The notes under the pieces are model-generated. The model did not search any database and was not told where the DNA came from. It saw only the letters and a list, made by a program, of their open reading frames with translations. Position numbers and translations under genes: made by a program. 64,000 nt of DNA from Isoetes taiwanensis (lineage: Eukaryota; Streptophyta; Lycopodiopsida; Isoetales; Isoetaceae). Each line of letters begins with the position of its first letter. Within the stretch, counting starts at the first letter, position 1. This document shows positions 34,422 through 45,399 of this stretch, in pieces. The stretch covers positions 477,344 through 541,343 of the forward strand of contig JAJEKV010000169.1 in assembly GCA_021234155.1 (NCBI GenBank), given 5' to 3'.

Positions 34422-34871
34422 TTCCCCCTTAATGGGGGCTTTCGGTACTCTTCCATTACATATACTCCAACATTCCAACATTCCCCCTTAATGGGCACAT
34501 CAATCCATTCCAGCCTTCACCACAATCCACAACACCCCTCCTCGGGCAACTCCACCACTGCGAGAGTTGGGCCTTCCACTGGCCAAGCTTTGCTCATTCA
34601 TTCCAACATTCCCCCTTAATGGGCACATCAATCCATTCCAGCCTTCCACTGGCCAAGCTTTGCTCATTCATTCCAACATTCCCCCTTAATGGGCACATCA
34701 ATCCATTCCAGCCTTCACCACAATCCACAACACCCCTCCTCGGGCAACTCCACCACTGCGAGAGTTGGGCCTTCCACTGGCCAAGCTTTGCTCATTCTCA
34801 CCCCTAAACCACTGGGGACTATCCCAGTGCGGTTAAGCACCCTTTACATGGACCATGGCTCGGATACCTAT

Positions 34872-35049
34872 TGAGAAATGAGCCTTCTATGATTGGGTGG
34901 AGAAGCTGGGGATTGAACCTAGGACTTCTTGCTTGCAAGCCAAGTACTCTACCACAGAGCTATCCGCTCTTTGATGGGCTTTTGGTACTCTTCCATCGTC
35001 TGAGTCATTCTTCATGTGTGCCTATTACATATACTCCAACATTCCAACA
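34872..35049 (-). repeat. 5' LTR of the TRIM (178 bp), carries the complete tRNA-like segment
   Basis: Aligned with the other LTR it has an extra piece near 34997-35021 (CGTCTGAGTCATTCTTCAT) and keeps about 25 bp of the tRNA-like anticodon region that the other LTR has lost. Confidence 0.82.
34903..34967 (-). ncRNA. tRNA-like sequence with A and B boxes inside the LTR
   Basis: Minus strand: GCGGATAGCTCTGTGGTAG (D-arm with A box), ACTTGG CTTGCAA GCAAG (a stem with a 7-nt loop whose middle would be anticodon UGC), then CTAGG TTCAATC CCCAG (T-arm with B box). The acceptor ends do not pair, so it is unlikely to be a working tRNA. It could still act as an internal RNA polymerase III promoter, as the 5S sequence does in Cassandra TRIMs. 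Confidence 0.68.
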
Positions 35050-35275
35050 ACAGTGCATTTGTGCTAATACATAATGGTTGCAAAAGGTGCACACTTGATC
35101 TTGTTTTCAATGTCAATAGCAAATAGGTAGAACCAAAAGCAAAGATTGTCTATGTGTCCTTAAGATATTATAAGATCTAAAGGCCTCAGTTCAGGTATTC
35201 AATTGGGCTGTGATTGAACAATATCATGTGAGCAAAGAATATCAATGCATAATCATCATGCTTCAGTCATGTTCC

Positions 35276-36960
35276 TCATTTAGGAGAGCAACCACATGCA
35301 GCCAATATGTTAGACAACAACACAAGTGGTCCAGCATCTCCTGGGTCAAGATCAGATAGATGCTCTGTTGTCTGCATTCCTCTCTCAATACCAACATGGA
35401 TTCCACATAACCCCAGTAAGGATGTCCAAGATGTGGCACTAGGTTTGTATGACATGCTTCCTATAATGGCCTCTGTTTCCTCCAGCCATTTTGTTCGACC
35501 GACAAGATCAATTATACAATCATAATACTCTAAATTAATGTTAAGATGATATTCACAGCATATAAAAACGAAGAGATGACAACCTATATCTACAAAACCA
35601 GAATGATTGCAGGCAGATATAATGCTACACGACGTGACCCCATTAAGCATTATTCCATCCAATTGCATCTTGCTCATTAAATTAGCCAGCTGATTGGCAT
35701 TACCATACTGAGCATATGCGATGCTCATTGTACTCCATAAAATGACATTTCGTCTAGCTATTTTGTTAAAAACTTCACTTGCTTTCTCTAAACTTCCACA
35801 TCGGCATACATGTTCACAAGTGCAGATTGGATGACAGTCTCAATCAAGCCCACAGTCAACAATAATGGAATGCACATGATTACCTACAGCCAAAGCTCCC
35901 TTCTTGAAACAAACTTCTAGGATGCTAAGAAATGTCACCTTATCTGGTTTCGTACCTTTGAAGGATATTTGTTGAAAGATCTAAATAGCCTCCTTGAAGT
36001 TTCCTAATCATGGAATTCAAGGAAATTACATCTTGGTTCGGCATTTGCTTCCTTTGGCTTGCACTTTTTATGTAAGTCAGAATCATGGTATTTCATGATA
36101 CTACACTCCTCTCTAGCATCCGCTTGAAGAGTCGGTAAGTTTTGTCAAGTTGATCTCGCATGAGCATAACCTAAAAAGAATTGCAAAATCAATAAACATG
36201 TTCTTCAATGGGCATTTGCTCGAACAAAGACAATGTTTTGTCAATTTTTCGTTCTAATGCATAGCCAGAAATCATTGCATTCCAAGAGACTACATTTCTT
36301 TGAGGCATTCATTGAAAAAGACTTTGTGCCTTATTAAGGCAACCACATCTAACAAAAGCAGTAACCATGGCAGTCCATGATATTATATTCCTTTGGGGCA
36401 TTTGGTAAAAACGTTGAGAAGCATTTCTAAGGTCCCCTAACTGGGGATAACCAAAAGCCATGGCTGTCCAAGAGACTACATTCTTGTGAGGCATTTCCTG
36501 GAAAAGCTGGAAGGCCTCTTGCATTTTTCCCTATTGAACATAACCAGAAATCATGACGGTCCATAAAAAGCATTTCTCTCGAGCATTTGGAGAAATAGCC
36601 AAAAAGCCAATTTGATCTAACCCTATTGTGCATAACAAGAAAACAAGGAACTCCAAGCCACTATATTAGGTTGCGGCATTTGTTGAAAGAGTTTAAAGGC
36701 TTCACATGACTGTCCCTGTTGAGCATATGCACCGATCATTATATTCCAAGAAAAAGAATATTTTTTTAGGCATGCTGTCAAATACTTGTCTGGCATGCCC
36801 CAAAGCACCACATTTGGAATGCATTTGCACCAACAAGTTCCCCAAGAAGCATTGGTTCTCCAAGTTCATATTTGTCACGCAACAATTCTGCAGCTTCCCA
36901 AACAATGGGGAAAGGCCAACAGTCTATCTCCCACACCTATGAACAGTCGCAGAGTTCCCC
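35276..36960 (-). pseudogene. PLS-type PPR protein with E motif, decayed
   Basis: On the minus strand, successive frames carry CFLGNLLVQMHSKCGALGHA, RQVFDSMPKK, MIGAYAQQGQSCEAFKLFQQ, HKNVVSWTAMAFGYPQLGDL, RNIISWTAMVTAFVRCGC and, from 35728, an end with IISACNHSGFVDIG, YYDCIIDLVGR and GDAGPLVLLSN. This is the usual order of P, L and S repeats leading into the E motif of plant organelle RNA-editing factors. Stops and frameshifts occur about every 200-300 bp, and the DYW domain is missing. Confidence 0.85.
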
Positions 36961-37114
36961 ACGACTATCGGGATTAGGCTCCCGGAGCGCAAATCAGGAA
37001 ACCCAGCTTCCTCTTGATTCTTGCAACTAGAATCGAACAATCGTTTACACACAAGGATTGACGAATTATCTCCCTGAGGTAATTCTTTGGATGCAATTAT
37101 GATCTTGGTAATCA

Positions 37115-37862
37115 ATACCAGTTCTACAATTCAATGCAAGCAATGGGGTTTTTGTATTCCAAATACAAGCAAAGCTCTTGCAAGAACCAAACCGTACTGC
37201 TTGTAATCAACATAAGCAATTTATAGAGCGAGATTCTTCCTATTCTTCCCACAACCACCCAGTGATGTAGCAACGAGCCAGAACCTAACTCTAAAGGGTC
37301 GGATTTGGGCTGTATAGCTTCGGATCAGCATCAGCAATTCAATCTGCACAAGAACAGAAGAATTGCAAAGCTTTGTCAATCCGTGGGTCCTTTTAAAGCG
37401 CATCCCCTGGCTTTAAATAGGATCGATTTCTGCTCTTGCATGCACTATCAAGCACTTTCAATCATATCCATGTGTCTATCATGCCCTGGCATGCGATATC
37501 TGAGAGCAATTCGGCCTACTGTCGTTCAATCTTGCCTGATATCAGGCCTGCACAAAAAGCTCGAAGCTTTTTGCCTCTTTTTCTGATTGGTCCAATCCTA
37601 ACCATTCGTAAGGTGCCACATGGGTACATTAACATTTATTTTAATGTTCCACCTTACTATAGCTAATGTTTATTCATAAAACATTATAAGTTGCGCCCCT
37701 AGGGCCAACTTTGCTAGCCCTGGAATGTCCCCATAGCCCGACTACGAGCTTACGGTCTGCCGTATAGCCACTATGTCCTCGGCATGCTATCGAAGGTACT
37801 TCCATGCTCATGGATATCCGTAGGAATCCGTAAAAACAGTCACCTCTGGAAGCACCTGTAAC
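37115..37862 (-). repeat. Probable LTR of the minus-strand Ty3 element
   Basis: After the chromodomain region the minus strand has the purine tract AAAGGAGGGAGGAGT, followed by TGTTACAGGTGC, the expected LTR start. About 640 bp further, CTCTATAAATTGC (about 37215) is a candidate TATA box. The far boundary, placed near 37115, is approximate. Confidence 0.5.
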
Positions 37863-38205
37863 AACTCCTCCCTCCTTTAAGACCTTGTCCTCAAGGTATT
37901 TTAATTAATTCAAGTGAGGAAACCGTTGCACGAACTCATCCGACTCCCATGTGGCATCCTCGAGAGTCTGGCCTCACCACAAGACCAAATGTTCTACAAC
38001 ATCTTTGTTGCGCAGCTGCCAAACTCTTCTATCCAAAAGATGTTCTGGCGTTACAGAGGAGTTTAAGACAAGCGGTATACTCTCAGAACTAACCACGCAA
38101 TCCATGTCTAGTATAGCATGCTTCATGGACTTATATGAAATACAGAATGGATCCCAAGGTCCTATGGTAAGCTCAACTCATATGCCTTGGGACCTAGTCT
38201 TTTCA

Positions 38206-38395
38206 AAATTTTAAGGGAAAAACTACAATATACCCCTAACTTTTTGCAAAATTCACAAAATGCCCCTAACTTTCTAAAAATTCACAAAATGCCCCTATAC
38301 AGACTTGTGCACCGTGTGAATTTTGCACTATTTAGGGGCATTTTGTGAATTTTTCCCAAATTTAGGGGTATTTTGTAGTTTTCCCCAAATTTTAA
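38206..38395. mobile_element. Mutator-type MITE, 172 bp, with perfect 9-bp target duplication
   Basis: The element body is 38215-38386. Its ends are GGGAAAAACTACAATATACC and, read inverted, GGGGAAAACTACAAAATACC. AAATTTTAA flanks it on both sides (38206-38214 and 38387-38395). Inner copies of TTCACAAAATGCCCCTA make most of it self-complementary. It sits between the chromodomain and integrase parts of the Ty3 element and so is younger than that insertion. Confidence 0.9.
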
Positions 38396-39629
38396 AGGGT
38401 CCGGCATATCGCAGGGTAAGCTTAGCCCCCCTTCCCTTCACTAGAGATCGTAAACTATTCACCCTTAGTGATGAAGGATAGACTACTCTCAGAAACACAT
38501 AGTCTCCTTCCTCATAGGAGACATCTCATCTATGCTTATTAGCACTAGACTTATATCGATCTTGAACCCTTTGCAAATTCAACTTGCATTGACGTAGTAT
38601 TGCATCCATATCATGAAGCATATTCACAGCTGGTTCTGCTTTGAGATACTTGTGCATCCCAGCATAAGTTCTCGAGTTCCTACCCATCATAGCCACAAAA
38701 GGCGTCATCTTGATACCCCGTATGATGGCTATTATTGTACGCAAATTCCAAGTAGGGCAAATAATCCTCCCACTTAGACTGTTTTTCATGAACAAAACTT
38801 CTCAACATATCCTCCAGGATCGTGTTGATTCTCTCAGTTTGTCCATCGGTCTGCAAATGATTTCCACTACTCATAGGTAACCGCACTTTTAATCCCTTCA
38901 TCAGGTCTCTCCAAAATTGACCTGTGAACTTGGTATCACTATCACTTATAATAGATGGCGGAAACCCAAATGTCGGAAACACGTACTGCATATAAGCTGC
39001 AGCTACGTCGAATCCCGTAGCATCACTCCTTAGAGGTATAAACTTGACATACTTAGTCAAGCAATCAACCACTACTAAGATCTAGGTGTGCTGCTTAGCA
39101 GTCTGGGGTAATGAGACTACAAAGTCCATACTCATGACACATTTCCACCTCTCATTAGGTACTGGAATGGGTTGAAAGGGGCCTGGGGTCTTTCCATGGT
39201 TAGCTTTCATATCCTGACACACCAAACAATGTGAAACCATCTGTTTCACTTGGTCTTGCAAACCCGGCCAATAACATTGCCTTTTAACCAGCTCATAGGG
39301 TTTTCCATTCAGCCCCATGCCCAGCTTGTGGAGTGTCATGATGCTCACGGAAAATTGCTTCTCGCAATTCTTCATACAAAGGAACATACACTCTTCCCTT
39401 ATAGAAGTATAACCCTTCTTGCTCGGTCCACCAATCCCCAGTTTTGAGACTGCAGGGTCTTGTTGATCCCTTGCATACGCATCCCTAATCCTCTGGAAAA
39501 GGTCATTCTCCATGATCACAAGAGCATTCACATGCTTAATCCTTGATAAAGCATCAGCTACTGGGTTATTCTTCCTAGGCGTATGCTCAATACTAAAATG
39601 AAATTCATGGAGAAAATCAAACCATCTAG

Positions 39630-39893
39630 CCTGCCTACAAGGGGGGTTCACAGTTTTGGGCGTATAACCCATCTGCATGCACGGGAAAGGGGTTTTTTGG
39701 ACCCATTTTCGTACATATACGGTCGGCAGGGGGTTCTTTTTCTGGTATTTTTTGCACTATCCTAGGTAATTTTTATTCGAAAGGGGTCAAAATTTGCTTT
39801 TAAAGATCCATATACATGGGGGGTTTTTTGCCACCCCATGCACGCAGATGGCATATCCCCCTTATACATGAGTGAATCCCCCTTGCCTGCCTA
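39630..39893. mobile_element. hAT-type MITE, 248 bp, with perfect 8-bp target duplication
   Basis: The body is 39638-39885, starting CAAGGGGGGTTCAC and ending GTGAATCCCCCTTG. The flanking 8 bp, CCTGCCTA, are identical at 39630-39637 and 39886-39893. An inner inverted pair, CCATCTGCATGCACGGG and its partner, extends the foldback. Removing it rejoins the RNase H and integrase reading (SSRQAR to ARWFDFLHEF), which shows it split the Ty3 gene. Eight-bp duplications and CA-rich short TIRs are hAT traits. Confidence 0.9.
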
Positions 39894-40975
39894 GAGCTAA
39901 TCTCAGCTTGACTTTGCAAAAACCTCAATGGTTTATGATCAGTATAGACGACAAAATTGTGTGGTTCCTTACTTGTACCACTTCTCAAGTAATGCCTCCA
40001 TGTTTTCAGAGCGTGAACTATTGCCAATAGCTCTTGCTCATATGTTGCATAATTCCGCTCGGCAGAATTAAGCTTTCAGCGTTCATATGCCACTACCCGA
40101 CCTTGCTGCATTAATACAGCCCCAACTGCTTGACCACAAGCATCGGTATAAACCTCAAAGGATTCATTGAGATCGGGAACCTTTAGAATGGGGCTACTAA
40201 CCAACAACTTTTTGACAAGCTCAAAAGCTTCTTGTTGTGCTTTCTCCCATACATACTCGCGATCTTTCTTCAAAAGATCCGTGAGTGGAGCTGCTACTAT
40301 TGAAAATTTTGGCACAAATTTTCTTTAGTACGTAGCAGAAAACTTCTCATCTCGGAAACATTTTTAGGTGGTAGCTAGTCTTGCACTGCTTGCACCTTAC
40401 TGGGATCTGGCGATATTCCCTCCCCCGAAAGGATGTGTCCAAGGTATGCAACCCTTTGCTTAAGAAAATCACACTTGGATATCTTAGCATAAAGTTTCTG
40501 AGTTCGAAGAGTTTGCAATACTTGCTCTAAATGAGCAAAGTGCTCTTCTAATGTTTGTGAATACATAGTATATCATCGAGGAACACCTCGATAAACTTAT
40601 CTAAGTATTCCGAGAATACTTGATTCATCAACCTCATAAAGGTTGCGGGACCATTTGTGAGAACAAACGACATTACTAAGAACTCATAGTGCCCCTAATG
40701 AGTTCTAAAGGTCGTCTTAGGTTCATCACCTTCCCGAATCCTAACTTGATGATATCCACTACGTAAATCAATCTTAGTGAACGATTTTATGAAACAAGCA
40801 TTCAGGTTCGGGGCCCGACGTTCCCAACAGGCATTGCCCCATTTATTTTTATCGGCCATCCTTTTTTCTAGATCAAGATCTAATGGCCCATGGAGTGTCC
40901 ATGTCAATTTTTAGAATACATTGATAGTTAAGCTTTGAGATAATGTGACACTCAGGATTGGGTTGTTGCGCTAAA

Positions 40976-41012
40976 AAGAAAGAAAAAAAAAAAAAAAAAA
41001 AAAAAAAGAAAA
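40976..41012. repeat. A-rich low-complexity run
   Basis: Poly-A with interspersed G at the 5' edge of the Ty3 remnant. Confidence 0.9.
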
Positions 41013-41435
41013 GAAAAAGGTAAAAAGAAAAGACCTATCTAATGTTGTAATAGATCTAGATGTTGTAATAGATAATTTATGTCCACTTTTTTGTGGTAGC
41101 AGTTTGTTGTTCTATCGAATCTACCCTATTATTTTATTGAATTCAATTGTTTTTGCCACCATTTGCAGTCAATCCAGAATGTTAACATTGCAAAAATATT
41201 TGCGCTACATTATTCTCTATCAAACTAATATTATCTAGCAGTAAGATATCACAAAAAAATAGGCTATATAAATTGTAAACAATAAACATTGCATTGTGGT
41301 TTACCAGTATAGCTAGCATCTACATTTTTCCAAGATAATAATATTTTTCTTCAATAAATGACTCTAATTTAGCAAAATCTAATGTAGAATTTCAACTTTG
41401 CATATAGAAAAATACGTTAAAATAATACACTCTTA
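41013..41435. other. AT-rich non-coding DNA
   Basis: No feature seen. Confidence 0.5.
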
Positions 41436-41995
41436 TTGATCGAGCCTAAAATTACTTGGACATATCAAGCTATTACATGTATTTACTTCCAGGTATGGCT
41501 TTGGTTCATACATTTGTACTACTGTAGCCGTTCAAGTTCTTCGATACTAGATTCGAATTGTCCTTCCATTTTGGTTGGATTGCAGGACAGGCTTTGTCAA
41601 TACTATCAAACGGGAGTCATTGAGGATGAATACCATACCCCTCAGAGTTGTCCAATGTATGATCAAGTCTGGACACACTATGCTGAATTGGTCAGGCTCG
41701 GCCAGCCACTACATGTGATATTGTGCATGGCTTCAGTACAGGCGCGAGGACTATACCTTCAAGAGGTCATGGATATATGGGATCAGCTATGTCCTCGGAC
41801 ACTCACTTGGCATGTATATATGTTTTTCATGATGTATATTTATACATTTTAACAATATTTTTATTACTGTTATGGTTTTTCCCTCGAAAACCTCCCGAGA
41901 AGGAGAGGTCTTTTAATCTGGACAATAATAAGCCTATTGCGCTCATTTTGAGTTCATAGGCCGATTGGTCTCCGTGGACGATATTCTATTAAAGT
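41436..41995 (+). mobile_element. Possible LINE 3' end: ORF tail plus conserved 3' sequence
   Basis: The ORF at 41436-41852 includes QTGVIEDEYHTPQSCPMYDQ, which resembles the C-terminal zinc-binding motif of LINE reverse transcriptases (E-x-EYH-x4-CPxY). The usual CxxC pair just before it is degraded (CQYY). Downstream, 41875-41995 (TTTTTCCCTCGAAAACCTCC to GTGGACGATATTCTATT) repeats at 33563-33705. The reverse transcriptase core is absent. The class assignment is uncertain. Confidence 0.4.
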
Positions 41996-42542
41996 TGACC
42001 ATTATTTGTTGAATGAATGAGCTTTATTTTTTGTTTGGCATGTTTTATATTATTGGTATTCCAGTTCTCGGGTTCCCATCATGACGGCTTGGATTTAGCC
42101 TCAGAAGATATATTCCAAGTTGGTCCTAACCCGAAGGGAAAGGATTTAGCCATAAAGTAGAATTTAGCCATAAGTTATGTTGTCTCTTGCTTTTTTATGT
42201 TATGTTGTCTCCACTATTGGGCAAATTCCGGGGTAGATAGATAGATAGTATTCCGAGGTAGAGAAGGTTTGTTCCGGTTGAAACTAAGAATTTCCAATTG
42301 AGTTAGCGCATTGCAGAAAAAATTCCGGTAGATTTTTATGCATATTTGTATAAGAGTAATACAAATTTCCGATTGGGAACTGAAAATATCCGGCTATTTG
42401 ACGAAAGAGTAGGAAAATTTCCAATTGGGTTTAAAAACTTTGCCCAACACTGGTTGTCTCTTGCTTTTTTATGGGGGTGGGGCTAGGAGGTGTTTATGTT
42501 TTATGATCCCAAAAGAAAACAAGGAAAAGACTAACCCAAATA
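41996..42542. other. AT-rich non-coding DNA
   Basis: A short (ATAG)n run near 42235 and loose repeats of TTCCG around 42250-42430. No gene. Confidence 0.5.
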
Positions 42543-42719
42543 TTTTTGGGTTGCCCCTAGGGGGGCAAACCCTTGTTTATATGGGTTTTTAGCATATTCT
42601 AGGTATATATTGGAATATACCTAGGATATGCCGATGACTGCTAAAAACCTGTTCTTCCCTGTAAACTGGCGGTCAGCTGCGTTATCGATCGCGGACTTTT
42701 GAACCGGCTAACTGGCGAG
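42543..42719 (+). repeat. Dispersed repeat family R1, copy C
   Basis: Starts TTTTTGGGTTGCCCCTAGG and ends GAACCGGCTAACTGGCGAGG. It carries all inner blocks of copies A and B and lies about 530 bp upstream of the PPR remnant on the same strand. Confidence 0.85.
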
Positions 42720-43251
42720 GTAGATTGAAGCTTATTCCTTTCACTTTTTATATTCCATCTTCTTCCCTTGCACTCCTTTTCTATCTTTGAGAAGATATAG
42801 CAGCAAGCAATTTCGACAAAGGGGTGTTGCAGAAAAGAAAGAGCAGCGTGAATAGAGGAACTCGATGGCGGGAACTCCTCCGGGGCATCAAAGTTTCGTT
42901 CCACTCTGTGATCTTCTTACCCGTAACCCGGTGGCCGGACGTCACGAACCTTTGATGAAGATATGCTAGGAAGAAAATCGTAGAGTTTTTCCTTTATCAC
43001 CGGAGTTCCGAAAGTACAAGCGGCTTGCATCATGGATAAAGCAAGGAAGCAAAGATTGAAGGTCTAAATTCGCCATAAAGAAAGCAAACAAAATTGAAGG
43101 TCTAGCAAAACCGTGAGCCATTGAGCTAGAAGCAAAATATGGTGTTTCTTCAAAACACGGATGCCGTTACGGTCTAGAAGATGAGGAAGAACAAGGCACA
43201 TCGGGGATCTCGCATTAAATATAGTGTTAGAGTTGCATTCATGAAGCGTCT

Positions 43252-44410
43252 TTGTTTACGAGTTGGAAAATGGAGAGGCTGCTTTCTTGCCGAACTCTAT
43301 GGGAAGGTAAGCGGATTCACTTTCATTTAGTTGCTTTACAGGAAGCCAGGGCAATGTTTGACAACATGAATTGTCGGAATTGTTTTTCTTGGAATATTAT
43401 GATTGGTAGTTATGTCCAGCAAGGTAGATTACAGACGCCTTGAATGAACTATTTGCACGAATGCCTCAAAGGAACGTGGTCACATGGAATACCATGATTG
43501 CTTGCATATAGCCGGGTAGGTGGCGTCAATGGTGCTCTGTTTCAAAAATGCCTCAACGTGGTGTGGTTTCCTGAATTCTATGATTGCAGCATATATCCAT
43601 CATGGGCACCATGAAGAAGCCTTCCAGCTTTTTGAGCAAATGCCACATAGGGACATGGTCTCCTGGAATTGCATCATTGCAGGTTATATTAGGCAGGGGA
43701 ATGTCAAAGCGGCTGTTAATGCTTTTAACCAAATGCCTGAGAGGAACTTAGTATCATGGAATAGCATACTCGCAGCATATGCTCAACAGGGAAACTTGAG
43801 AGAATCTTGCCAACTGTTTGAACATATGCCAGAGCGGGATGTTGTTTCATGGAATGCCATGATTGCAGCATATAGCCAACATGGACATCTTCAAGAGGCA
43901 TTGGCACAGCACAGAGACAATGCCAAAGCGGAATGTAGTATCATGGACAGAGACATGATTTCTTGGACAGCCATGGTTAGTGCATATGCACAGCAGGGGC
44001 ATCTGGAAAAAGCTTTCCACCTATTTAAACAGGTACCTCAACAGACTGTAATTTCATATATGCAATGATCTCAGCATATGCCCAGTATGGTCTAGGTAAG
44101 CATGCCATTCAGATGTTTCCGGGACATGCGGTGGGAAGGTATTAGACCTGATGAAGTGACTTTTGGGAGTATCCTCTCAGCATGTAGCCATGATGGCATG
44201 GGCAATGGTGGGTTGCATTGCTTCGTTCTTATGACAGGAAGTACATCACTCCAATAGTAGAACATTATAATTGTATCATTGACCTCCTTGGAAGGGTAGG
44301 ATGGATGGATGGTGCAGTGGCCTTCATCAACAATATGCCATTTCGGGCCAACATAATGACATGGAAGGCCCCGCTCGGTTCATCGAAATTATACCTCAAT
44401 AGAACATGGT
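43252..44410 (+). pseudogene. PLS-type PPR protein with E-motif start, decayed
   Basis: Frames on the plus strand carry ARAMFDNMNCRNCFSWNIMI, then RMPQRNVVTWNTMIA. A 182-codon frame (43520-44068) holds five PPR repeats: AYIHHGHHEEAFQLFEQMPH, RDMVSWNCIIAGYIRQGNVK, RNLVSWNSILAAYAQQGNL, RDVVSWNAMIAAYSQHGHL, RDMISWTAMVSAYAQQGHLE. The end continues in shifted frames (AMISAYAQYGLGKHAI; EHYNCIIDLLGRVGWMD). The remaining E motif and any DYW domain are missing. PPR editing factors bind organellar RNA, one repeat per base. It belongs to the same class as 35276-36960 but is better preserved. Confidence 0.87.
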
Positions 44411-45399
44411 AAGAATGTTTGCGGGACATCTTTTAACATTGAACCCGGATAATCTTTGTCCCATATATATTGTTTGGACATATATATCTTTGCACCTAGC
44501 AGGTCAGATGATGTGCCAATAGTAGAAACCAGTATGTATGGGAGATGATTGTGATTTATGAGAAGGTAAACTAATTCTGAAGCAACAGAATACCAGATCT
44601 TCCTTGCATATGCGTGAAGCTAACCAGTCCCAACCAGAAGTGTCCTGGGACTAGTGAAAAGCCATGCCTCACAAGATTCAATCCTAACAGACCAGTAATC
44701 ACTATAGTGGCCAAACTAGGGAGATGACAAAAGCTGGCGGGTCACCATGTCTTTATGAAGATTCAAAATGAAAGAACTCAGCAGATACAGGGAATAATAT
44801 GTAGTACTCCATCTTGGCGGAAAAATGGCTTGCGAAGAAAATCGAAACAAGACCATGCAAGAGTGCATCATCTTAGTGCTTATAAGTCTCGCAAAGAATT
44901 TGTTGCGATTTATGCAAATGGGCTTCCAATGGTGATAAGCGACTTATCCTCAGAATTGCTGTTTGCGTAGTGTAGTCAACTGTCATTTGGTTCAGTTCCA
45001 AAAGTGACTATAGTGAAAGTGTTACTAAGAAGGATTCTAATTCTGTCTAGTTGTTCGTTTGATGTGCATACACTGGAATCAATCCTAATTCCACTTATCA
45101 GAACTACATCAGACGAGGATTCTACCATTATTTTAATGCAATCTGCAGTCTCTAAGATTTCTTCTCTTGTAAGTTTCTTCAAAGCTATCTCAAGAACATA
45201 ACCGGATGAACACATCGAGGTAGTGATTTAACCTTGCAATTCTTTTACATTGATATGGGAAAGAATGAAGACATCTTAAAAGATTGCAGGCAATACGCTC
45301 TCTGTTAACACAATTGATGTATGAAGCATGGTTGGAACCTGGTACAGTTACAGAAATGTCTATGGAGCTTTTGATATGTTGAAAGCATTTGGGCAACAA
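44411..45399. other. Non-coding, with short ORFs on both strands
   Basis: The longest minus-strand frame (45215-44976) contains LTREEILETADCIKIMVESS but no motif I recognise. The region may include 5' exons of the polymerase V-like pseudogene. Confidence 0.35.

Larger units (their letters stand above)
34294..35049 (-). mobile_element. TRIM-type miniature LTR retrotransposon (non-coding, 756 bp)
   Basis: Two direct terminal repeats (34294-34421 and 34872-35049) read TGTTGGAATGTTGGAGTATA to CATTTCTCA on the minus strand, i.e. TG...CA ends. Next to the 5' LTR is GGTATCCGAGCCATGG, close to the primer-binding site complementary to initiator methionine tRNA (TGGTATCAGAGC). Next to the 3' LTR is a purine-rich CATTAAGGGGGAA tract. 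The internal region has no ORF and contains partial tandem copies of itself and of the LTR edge (around 34437-34480 and 34596-34690). No 5-bp target duplication is visible. It must be mobilised by another element's proteins. Confidence 0.82.
37870..40907 (-). mobile_element. 5'-truncated chromodomain Ty3 retrotransposon
   Basis: In order on the minus strand: reverse transcriptase ([31 protein letters not shown], about 40790-40560; YAKISKCDFLKQRVAYLGH), RNase H (LLVSSPILKVPDLNESFEVY; TDACGQAVGAVLMQQGR, about 40210-40080; YTDHKPLRFLQSQ), integrase zinc and core domains (HLVCQDMKANHGKTPGPF; FGFPPSIISDSDTKFTGQFW, about 38970), and a chromodomain end (LEDATWESDEFVQRFP, about 37960-37910). The element starts abruptly within reverse transcriptase at about 40800. 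Frameshifts are scattered throughout, and two MITEs sit inside it. Confidence 0.88.

Noticed and set aside
34903-34967. Genuine tRNA-Ala(UGC) gene
   Set aside because: The acceptor stem does not pair, the anticodon stem has a mismatch, and the segment is part of a duplicated LTR.
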